Source of the DNA: an uncultured Alphaproteobacteria bacterium
GTDB taxonomy: Bacteria; Pseudomonadota; Alphaproteobacteria; RF32; CAG-239
Direction of reading: 5' to 3'
NCBI GenBank assembly: GCA_944392285.1
Contig: CALXWF010000082.1
Coordinates: 1-5,685, forward strand
DNA length: 5,685 nt
In this document: positions 1-3,961 of the stretch, one piece after another
How positions within the stretch are numbered: the first letter of the stretch is position 1
Layout of the letters: the number at the start of each line of letters is the position of its first letter
Program-made: the position numbers and the translations under genes
The notes under the pieces: generated by a model
The model's database searches: none
What the model was told of the DNA's origin: nothing
Seen by the model: only the letters and a program-made list of their open reading frames with translations

Positions 1-20
1 GTTCAGGCAGAAGGCCGTAT

Positions 21-977
21 ATGGAAACTTTGAAAGATACTATTAATGTTCCAGATGTAGTTTATACACAGGTAAACGAAAGGGGAAATATACGTAATTA
101 TTTAGTGAAGAAATATCTTAATCAGAAAACGAAACAACCTTTTTATGATTTTGTTATTAAAAATGATAAAGGTCAATTATTCAATAAATATAATACAAAT
201 CAACAACATATTGTTAATCAATTCAAAAGACCCACTGAAAACTTGTCTTTCAGTAGGCAAAACCTTGGTAATTCGGAGCCGACAAGTGGCTTACCTAAGG
301 CTGAGATCTCATTTCCGATGATATATCGAAATGGTGCTATTGTCAATCCCTCTTTACCTAATATTTCGACTATAGAGAGAGGTTTGACGGATTTTCAAAA
401 GAAAGTCTTTTATGAGGCTATGGCGCAAGCGGTTGAAAGTTCTTCGGGAAAAGTCGGCAGTTTGGGGACAACGCATATAATGCAAGATACTCTTGGCGAT
501 ATGCTTAAGAAATCTTATAAGGTATCAGAGACCGGAAAGAAACTGCCGACGGCGGAGAGTTTGCAGCTTTATGAACTTAAGACCAAGTTAAATGAATTGA
601 TGAAGCCGACCGGAATAGATAAGTATGAGGCAGGCCTCGCCAAAGCTGATGCTTTGCGGAGCGCTTATCGGCAAGGTTATGGTTTTGTTTCGCCAAGCAG
701 CACTGCCGGCGGATTGAGTTTTAACAGTCTGAGAGAACGTCAGGCTTTTTTACAGGGAAGACTGGCGAATCATCTGCGTAAGGCAAAAGACGGTCATGAT
801 TTAGCTGCAAAAATTGCTGCAGATAAAGAAACTTTTCGTTCGTTAATGCCGCAGAGAAATTATGATAATTTAATGCGGGAAATAGCAAAGATTAATGCCG
901 AAGGCGGGGATAATCTTTATACTTTGGTTCCTTATCTGGTTCAAATTCTTGGGGAGACGGGAACTGCAGATAATTGA
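21..977 (+). CDS. Phage structural/ejection-type protein, C-terminal-like region with AT-rich N-terminal third
   Basis: A 318-aa protein. The frame is open to the window edge (no stop in codons 3-20), so ATG 21 may be internal to a longer gene. AGAAGG at 9-14 gives a weak ribosome binding site for this start. Residues about 125-318 are helical and polar. They contain AYRQGY near residue 215, an R-E-R-x-A-F-x-Q-G stretch, D-L-A-A-K-I and F-R-S-L-M-P. This layout resembles the C-termini of large 'polyvalent' or ejection proteins in alphaproteobacterial prophages; the resemblance is from memory, without alignment. Residues 1-125 differ in composition: bases 121-180 are 22% GC, against 42% at 541-600. 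This part holds the double-hairpin element at residues 71-94 and a conserved stretch from N104 (NGAIVNPSLP). Only this N-terminal part is repeated at 2692-2930. No signal peptide or membrane segment is seen. A hairpin follows six bases after the stop. Confidence 0.6.
   Translation: METLKDTINVPDVVYTQVNERGNIRNYLVKKYLNQKTKQPFYDFVIKNDKGQLFNKYNTNQQHIVNQFKRPTENLSFSRQNLGNSEPTSGLPKAEISFPMIYRNGAIVNPSLPNISTIERGLTDFQKKVFYEAMAQAVESSSGKVGSLGTTHIMQDTLGDMLKKSYKVSETGKKLPTAESLQLYELKTKLNELMKPTGIDKYEAGLAKADALRSAYRQGYGFVSPSSTAGGLSFNSLRERQAFLQGRLANHLRKAKDGHDLAAKIAADKETFRSLMPQRNYDNLMREIAKINAEGGDNLYTLVPYLVQILGETGTADN
216..379 (+). repeat. In-frame repeat unit containing the double hairpin, copy 1
   Basis: This segment has a counterpart at 2758-2909. 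Both begin with the 13-nt AATCAATTCAAAA (216-228 and 2758-2770), continue through the two hairpins, and end in a highly conserved stretch (331-379 against 2861-2909, 45 of 49 identical by eye). The copies are 164 and 152 nt long. The difference of 12 keeps the reading frame, and both are open throughout. Similarity extends weakly to the left at protein level (LFNK then NQFK-K/R-P) and right to about 408. No target-site duplication could be recognised, so the true ends are uncertain. Confidence 0.65.
231..300 (+). other. Double-hairpin element with complementary loops, copy 1
   Basis: Two hairpins lie in tandem inside the first gene. Hairpin 1 pairs ACTGAAA (234-240) with TTTCAGT (248-254), plus CC 231-232 with GG 256-257 outside a C/A mismatch. 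Its loop is CTTGT (242-246), closed by an A/C mismatch. Hairpin 2 pairs CCTTGGTAA (263-271) with TTACCTAAGG (291-300), leaving T296 bulged. A one-sided 6-nt bulge TTCGGA (272-277) follows, then a 4-bp stem GCCG/TGGC (278-281 with 287-290, last pair G-T). Its loop is ACAAG (282-286). Loop 1 and loop 2 are exact reverse complements, so a 5-bp kissing contact is possible. Copy 2 at 2773-2842 has the same plan with different paired bases. The working strand and the function are unknown. Confidence 0.75.
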
Positions 978-982
978 CTTTT

Positions 983-1015
983 TAAGGGCAGAAAGTAAAT
1001 AATCTTCTGCCCTTA
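983..1015 (+). terminator. Strong hairpin after the first gene, probable transcript end
   Basis: A perfect 11-bp stem, TAAGGGCAGAA (983-993) with TTCTGCCCTTA (1005-1015), encloses an 11-nt loop. It starts six bases after the TGA at 975-977. What follows (GATTTAGTT) is only moderately T-rich, so it may be a weak terminator or an mRNA 3'-end stabiliser rather than a full intrinsic terminator. Confidence 0.55.
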
Positions 1016-1071
1016 GATTTAGTTAGGATTGTGTTTGGGGCAGGGAAAGTTTAAGATGTAGTTTGCACAAA

Positions 1072-1097
1072 GATAAAAAAGTATAAATTGTTTATGG
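1072..1097 (+). repeat. 26-nt direct repeat, copy 1
   Basis: This stretch starts GATAAAAAAGTATAAATTG and is identical over 26 nt to 2932-2957. It lies in the gap between the first gene and the 1190 gene. In the second copy it directly follows the truncated relative of the first gene, so it marks a shared ancestral segment. It contains TATAAA, but no well-placed -35 hexamer was found. Confidence 0.85.
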
Positions 1098-1161
1098 AAA
1101 AATTAATGGGAGAGGGAATTTTTAGGAGAAGCCGGCGCTGTTAATCGATACTTAAATAAGC

Positions 1162-1189
1162 TTGAATAAAATCAGAACAATTTTATTAT
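1162..1189 (+). promoter_or_regulatory. Possible sigma70-type promoter for the cysteine-rich gene block
   Basis: TTGAAT (1162-1167) and TATTAT (1184-1189) are separated by 16 bases and lie after the upstream hairpin. If used, transcription would start a few bases inside the ATG at 1190, which would favour the in-frame ATG at 1229 as the true start. In such AT-rich DNA this match could be chance. Confidence 0.3.
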
Positions 1190-1870
1190 ATGGATTATGA
1201 TAAAATAACCGAGGCAGATATTGTGAATATGTTTAAGTGCTTGAAACGAGGTTACGAAAATTTGAAAAATAGTCTTTTAGCTTCTTTCTTTATGATGATT
1301 TTTGCTTGCGGCACTGCGGTTGCTTTGCCGCAAGATTGGCCGTGTGAAGATTTTGAATTATATGCTGTCGGCAAGGGGCAGGAATGGGGGCATAAGTTTC
1401 AGGGAAATAACGGTTTGTATGAAATTACAATTCAAAATTTTGATGAAACGGAAAATCAGCCTTATATATATAATTGCGGTAACGCCGGTTGTTTGGGAAC
1501 GCTGAAAAATCTTGAAACGGGCAAAAGTGAAGATATGCGTTTTGACTGTTTGTTTAATCAGCAAAAAAAGTCTTTACTTTGTCATCGGCTTGATGGCGGC
1601 ACATATTTATTGACAAAAGCAGGGGCTGATAAATATCAGGTTCAATTGTGCGGCGGCTATTATAAATATCTTGATATAAGCCAATGTTCAGCTTGCAAAT
1701 GTATTATAAAAGATTCCAGAGGGCAACAAGTTGCCTCAGATATGGAAATGAATTGTATACGCGAAAATGAAGATAATTTGCGTTGTTTTACATATGCAGG
1801 TTATGAAAATTGGCGTAATTTTGAAGATAAAAATGAAGATTTTGAAAATTGCGTCGGGTTGGGCCTTTGA
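1190..1870 (+). CDS. Exported cysteine-rich protein with internal two-fold repeat, function unknown
   Basis: A 226-aa protein of no family I recognise. A signal peptide is visible: basic n-region (K16, K19, R20, K26), hydrophobic core about 29-45, and AVA before L46 as a likely signal peptidase I site. The predicted mature part has 12 cysteines, an even number suited to disulfides in the periplasm or outside. Two units share spacing: C96-x4-C101-x18-C120-x10-C131 and C166-x4-C171-x17-C189-x9-C199, with a shared Met four residues before the third cysteine. This suggests internal duplication. Neither start has a good ribosome binding site. ATG 1229 (M14) would give a more normal signal peptide and fits the possible promoter at 1162-1189. 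The gene is AT-rich compared with the tail genes downstream. It is absent from the decayed second copy of this region. It may be a prophage cargo (moron) gene. Confidence 0.75.
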   Translation: MDYDKITEADIVNMFKCLKRGYENLKNSLLASFFMMIFACGTAVALPQDWPCEDFELYAVGKGQEWGHKFQGNNGLYEITIQNFDETENQPYIYNCGNAGCLGTLKNLETGKSEDMRFDCLFNQQKKSLLCHRLDGGTYLLTKAGADKYQVQLCGGYYKYLDISQCSACKCIIKDSRGQQVASDMEMNCIRENEDNLRCFTYAGYENWRNFEDKNEDFENCVGLGL

Positions 1871-1936
1871 GGCTTTGTTATCTGAGCAAAATTTTGTTTT
1901 TGTAAAATAAGGTGTTACTCAAGTGTCGGTGGAAAG

Positions 1937-2320
1937 ATGAAAGAAAGTTTTTATTCATTTATCGGAAAATCAGTGGTTATTGTTTTTTTGGGCGTAATTA
2001 TCTTATTGATGACGGCTTTATCTTTGATGCCAGAAACTGATTATTGTTTAGATGACAGATGGTGTGAATTGGGCAGTTATCATTCGGTTTGCTGGCCTTG
2101 TAGTGATGAATGTATTATTACCGAGAATTATTGCCAAACTTTTGGCGGTGAGTTGGGCGGAAGGATTTGTAATCTGGAAGTGGTTAATTATTCTCCTGAA
2201 AATTGTCAGGCTGCCGGCGGAATTTGGAGAGCAGAGAATAACGACAGGTGGAAATGCGATCTTTCGGCAAAATGTCCGTATAAAGCTGAAAAAAGGCAAG
2301 AGCAAGGAGAAATTAAATGA
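1937..2320 (+). CDS. Membrane-anchored cysteine-rich protein, first of a tandem paralogue pair
   Basis: A 127-aa protein with one hydrophobic segment at about residues 11-31. K2 and K11 lie before it, which predicts a signal anchor (or signal peptide) with the C-terminus outside the cytoplasm. The rest has ten cysteines: C37, 43, 52, 55, 59, 66, 78, 90, 107 and 113. A small internal repeat, C-x3-GG followed by a later C, occurs at C66-C78 and C90-C107. The downstream gene encodes a paralogue with all ten cysteines at almost the same spacing. The ribosome binding site is weak (GGTGG at 1928-1932, close to the ATG). The stop overlaps the next start as ATGA, so the two are co-translated. Disulfide-bonded periplasmic or surface localisation is inferred. 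No enzymatic motif is seen and no function can be assigned. Confidence 0.78.
   Translation: MKESFYSFIGKSVVIVFLGVIILLMTALSLMPETDYCLDDRWCELGSYHSVCWPCSDECIITENYCQTFGGELGGRICNLEVVNYSPENCQAAGGIWRAENNDRWKCDLSAKCPYKAEKRQEQGEIK
2304..2310 (+). promoter_or_regulatory. Ribosome binding site for the second paralogue
   Basis: AAGGAGA lies six bases before ATG 2317, inside the end of the preceding gene. It is much stronger than the sites ahead of 1190 and 1937 and fixes the 2317 start. Confidence 0.7.
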
Positions 2321-2646
2321 TAAGAGCTATGTTGGTTGTTATCTTATTGTTGGCGGTTATATTGACGGTAAGGCTTCATCATCGGGTTGATTATTGCTTG
2401 GATGAAAATACCTGTGCCTCGGGGCAAAGGTTAGATAAATGTTGGCCTTGTAATGAACCTTGCGTGGTGACAGAAGATTATTGTAAAACATATGGTGGTT
2501 TTTGGAGTGGGGAGGCTTGTAAAATGGATCGGGCAAATTATGAGCCGAAAATTTGTGCCAAAGCCGGCGGAATTTGGCTTGAAGATAAACAAAAATGTGA
2601 TTTTTCAGCCAAATGTCCGTATCGGGATATTTTAAAAAGTAAATAA
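2317..2646 (+). CDS. Membrane-anchored cysteine-rich protein, second of a tandem paralogue pair
   Basis: A 109-aa protein with a hydrophobic segment at about residues 3-18 after R3, likely a signal anchor or uncleaved signal peptide. The exported part has ten cysteines: C27, 33, 42, 45, 49, 56, 68, 80, 94 and 100. Successive spacings match those of the 1937 product except one (14 against 17 between the last third and second). Shared motifs are DYCLD, CWPC, the repeated C-x3-GG pattern with a Trp in GFW and GIW, and SAKCPY. Pairing and overlap with its paralogue suggest a complex or a recent tandem duplication, with divergence mainly in the membrane segment and between cysteines. CWPC resembles a CxxC redox motif, but there is no thioredoxin fold signature, so a structural disulfide is equally likely. 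Function unknown. Confidence 0.78.
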   Translation: MIRAMLVVILLLAVILTVRLHHRVDYCLDENTCASGQRLDKCWPCNEPCVVTEDYCKTYGGFWSGEACKMDRANYEPKICAKAGGIWLEDKQKCDFSAKCPYRDILKSK

Positions 2647-2666
2647 CAGACCTAGACCTACACAAA

Positions 2667-2680
2667 ACCTCTATAGAGGT
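2667..2680. other. Perfect 14-bp palindrome
   Basis: ACCTCTATAGAGGT is its own reverse complement. It lies 21 bases after the stop of the 2317 gene, just before the decayed second copy begins. It has no loop and no T-tract, so it is better read as a possible protein-binding or junction site than as a terminator. Confidence 0.45.
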
Positions 2681-2757
2681 AAATATATCTTATGAGAGAA
2701 TGGTTGTCAAACGGAAAGCTATTTAATAAGAAACCAACAGATAGAGATTATGTAGGC

Positions 2758-2909
2758 AATCAATTCAAAAAGCCCATGCAAAGCCTGTCTTTGCATGGAG
2801 ATATATTGAACATTCGAGCTGACAGGCAGCGTTCAAATATCTTAAACATATTAGCAAAAAATGGCGCTATTGTCAATCCCTCTTTACCTAGCATTTCAAC
2901 TATAGAGAG
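2758..2909 (+). repeat. Repeat unit containing the double hairpin, copy 2
   Basis: Counterpart of 216-379, 12 nt shorter and still an open frame. The left block (2758-2770) is identical to copy 1 and the right block (2861-2909) differs at four of 49 positions. The middle diverges in sequence but keeps its pairing. A highly conserved right end beside a compensating middle differs from uniform decay of a duplicated gene. Confidence 0.65.
2773..2842 (+). other. Double-hairpin element with complementary loops, copy 2
   Basis: Hairpin 1 is a perfect 10-bp stem, CCATGCAAAG (2774-2783) with CTTTGCATGG (2789-2798), and loop CCTGT (2784-2788). Hairpin 2 starts at the next base. AGATATATTGAAC (2799-2811) pairs with GTTCAAATATCT (2831-2842), leaving A2805 bulged. 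A one-sided bulge ATTCGA (2812-2817) follows, then a stem GCTG (2818-2821) with CAGC (2827-2830) and loop ACAGG (2822-2826). The two loops are exact reverse complements. Compared with copy 1, paired positions change together in hairpin 1 (three pairs), in the inner stem of hairpin 2 and in the loop-loop contact. The bulge and loop-2 sequences are nearly conserved. Confidence 0.8.
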
Positions 2910-2931
2910 TTGACGAATTTTCAAAAGAAGG

Positions 2932-2957
2932 GATAAAAAAGTATAAATTGTTTATGG
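2932..2957 (+). repeat. 26-nt direct repeat, copy 2
   Basis: Identical to 1072-1097. Here it abuts the end of the pseudogene homology directly. This fits a duplicated segment that has lost its interior by deletion. Confidence 0.85.
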
Positions 2958-2965
2958 GATTTTGT

Positions 2966-3001
2966 TGTCATTGGTGGAAAGCTGAAAGAAAGTTTTATTT
3001 A
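2966..3001 (+). pseudogene. Remnant of the start of the 1937-type cysteine-rich gene
   Basis: GGTGGAAAG-like DNA followed by a run matching the first codons of the 1937 gene is seen. The start codon reads CTG (2982-2984) instead of ATG, and one T is missing from the following T-run. The frame then reaches TAA at 3000-3002 after about six codons, and homology ends at the terminator stem. Together with the 26-nt repeat and the pseudogene it preserves the order of the intact copy, without the 226-aa gene. The match is short (about 30 bp), so confidence is moderate. Confidence 0.5.
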
Positions 3002-3029
3002 AGCGTTCGTGAAAAACGGACGCTTTTTT
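3001..3029 (+). terminator. Intrinsic terminator 1 between cargo and structural genes
   Basis: AAGCGTTCGT (3001-3010) pairs with ACGGACGCTT (3016-3025) over 10 bp, one pair being G-T, with loop GAAAA. A run of six T follows at 3024-3029. This is a classical rho-independent terminator on the + strand. Confidence 0.85.
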
Positions 3030-3038
3030 GTTAATGAT

Positions 3039-3064
3039 ACCGCTCGGGTTCGGGCGGTTTTTTT
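3039..3064 (+). terminator. Intrinsic terminator 2, directly upstream of the structural operon
   Basis: ACCGCTCG (3039-3046) pairs with CGGGCGGT (3051-3058), one pair being G-T, with a 4-nt loop GGTT. Seven T follow at 3058-3064. It ends only four bases before the ribosome binding site of the next gene. Confidence 0.85.
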
Positions 3065-3068
3065 ATTT

Positions 3069-3074
3069 AAGGAG
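3069..3074 (+). promoter_or_regulatory. Ribosome binding site deciding the start at 3081
   Basis: AAGGAG lies six bases before ATG 3081. The frame is open back to 3009, but that part would run through terminator 2, so 3081 is the true start. Confidence 0.85.
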
Positions 3075-3080
3075 AAAAAA

Positions 3081-3314
3081 ATGCAGGTGATTAACCGAAC
3101 GACCAAAGCGGTTTTTAATCTTGATCCGCAACAGGCGGAAAACTTGATTGAAAATTTTGACTTTATTGAAAATAAAAATCGCTCTGAGGCTAAAAAATCA
3201 GCACAGCCGGCGCTTGACCCCGAAGAAATGAAAATTCTCGGCTTGGCGGCCGGTTCAAAACCAAAAAAGAAACCGGCAGGGCGTGTTAAAACAAAAACAG
3301 GAGCCGAAAAATGA
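3081..3314 (+). CDS. Small basic-tailed phage protein upstream of the tail adaptor, function unknown
   Basis: A 77-aa protein starting at the ATG behind AAGGAG. The N-terminus (VINRTTKAVFNLDPQQAENLI) looks like a short beta hairpin followed by a helix. This pattern is common in small head-to-tail-region proteins of phages that read 'x-N-x-x-T-G/K-x-x-x-x-L-x-P-x-x-A'. Residues about 47-77 are rich in Lys, Ala and Pro and probably disordered. Its stop overlaps the start of the adaptor gene as ATGA (3311-3314), so it belongs to the structural operon and is likely co-translated. In P22 the adaptor gene follows the coat gene. This protein occupies the corresponding gap, but I cannot assign it a role. 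Confidence 0.75.
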   Translation: MQVINRTTKAVFNLDPQQAENLIENFDFIENKNRSEAKKSAQPALDPEEMKILGLAAGSKPKKKPAGRVKTKTGAEK

Positions 3315-3961
3315 AAACCTTTTATGATATTATCAAACAAATTTCAAATATGCGCTGGTCAATTGATGATCCGGAACCGACATCTTTTGCCGAAGTGCAG
3401 CTTAATCTGAAACAGGCCGTGCAGTTGGCTCATGCTTATATTTGGGGGCGCGATGATTTTCCCTTTAAACAAGAAACCGAAACCGTGGTTTTGCAAGAGG
3501 GCGAAAATAGTTTGGAAGCCCCGAAAGGAAATATTATCAATATTATGCTGCAAGATGCCGACAGCTATTTAACCTATGCTCAAAATCCGGATTTTTTGAA
3601 AGATGTGCGCGGCGTGCCGGAACAATATTGGATAGAAACAAGCCCAGAGGGAAATGTGCTTAAATTTTATCCGCGGGCCGATAAAAATTATTTTGTTCGT
3701 CAGCGCTATGAAACTTTGTATAAAGCCCGCGATAAAAACGGTAATCTGATTTATAATCTGGAAAATGCCGATGATGTCTTGAATCTGCCGGCCGAATATG
3801 AAGAAGCATATATCGCGGCGCTGAAACCCATGGCAATTTATTATTTGATTGCCGACGCAACAGATGAAAATTATCAGCCTTATTGGCAGCAGTTTGAACA
3901 ACAATACGCCAATCTTAAAAATATGACCGGGCGTAAAATCAGTACGAGGTTTGTAATGTAA
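3311..3961 (+). CDS. P22 gp4-like head-to-tail adaptor (tail accessory factor)
   Basis: A 216-aa protein, longer than P22 gp4 (about 166 aa). The ribosome binding site AGGAG (3299-3303) lies seven bases before the ATG. Residues 5-45 are helical. A beta region follows with D82, YWIE (106-109), LKFYPRAD (117-124) and a V-R-Q-R-Y-E strand (129-134). Residues about 157-205 form the helical end typical of phage adaptor proteins: LNLPAEYEEAYIAALKPMA, then N-Y-x-x-Y-W-x-x-F-E-Q-Q-Y-A-N-L. In this family the protein forms a ring under the portal, closing the filled head and receiving the tail. The assignment rests on this pattern and on the next gene being gp10-like, the same order as in P22 (gp4-gp10). 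Its TAA overlaps the next ATG by one base. Confidence 0.75.
   Translation: MKTFYDIIKQISNMRWSIDDPEPTSFAEVQLNLKQAVQLAHAYIWGRDDFPFKQETETVVLQEGENSLEAPKGNIINIMLQDADSYLTYAQNPDFLKDVRGVPEQYWIETSPEGNVLKFYPRADKNYFVRQRYETLYKARDKNGNLIYNLENADDVLNLPAEYEEAYIAALKPMAIYYLIADATDENYQPYWQQFEQQYANLKNMTGRKISTRFVM

Larger units (their letters stand above)
2692..2930 (+). pseudogene. Truncated, frameshifted copy of the N-terminal third of the first gene
   Basis: An open frame runs from ATG 2692 to a TGA at 2911-2913 (73 aa). It matches residues about 52-118 of the first gene: LFNK, NQFK-K/R-P, then NGAIVNPSLP and STIE near the end. Identity is patchy at the left but about 92% over 2861-2909. Relative to the first gene, four bases are missing after the GAG at 2907-2909, creating the stop. 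Without that deletion the frame would continue into the matching TTGACGAATTTTCAAAAGAA. Homology stops near 2930 and the 26-nt repeat begins at once, so about 660 bp present in the first copy (roughly 409-1071) is absent. No ribosome binding site was found before 2692. It carries copy 2 of the double hairpin. Confidence 0.7.

Noticed and set aside
231..320. Hammerhead or group I ribozyme
   Set aside because: No CTGANGA / GAA core and no recognisable group I core segments could be found. The fold is two hairpins joined by loop-loop pairing.
216..379. Template/variable repeat of a diversity-generating retroelement
   Set aside because: Differences between the copies are not confined to adenines but are paired, compensatory changes in hairpins, and no reverse transcriptase is in the window.
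1094..1144. Short open frame starting in the 26-nt repeat
   Set aside because: Only about 16 codons, no ribosome binding site, and the frame is not preserved after the repeat in the second copy.
2048..2665. Open frames on the - strand opposite the cysteine-rich paralogues
   Set aside because: They mirror strongly constrained + strand genes with matched cysteines, have no convincing ribosome binding site and show no recognisable protein character.
2799..2842. Integron attC site
   Set aside because: It has bulged bases and a palindrome, but the outer arms do not carry the RYYYAAC / GTTRRRY boxes in the right orientation, and no integrase or cassette array is present.
3009..3080. Longer start (3009) for the small structural-operon gene
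   Set aside because: It would encode protein across terminator 2 and lacks a ribosome binding site, whereas AAGGAG lies six bases before ATG 3081.
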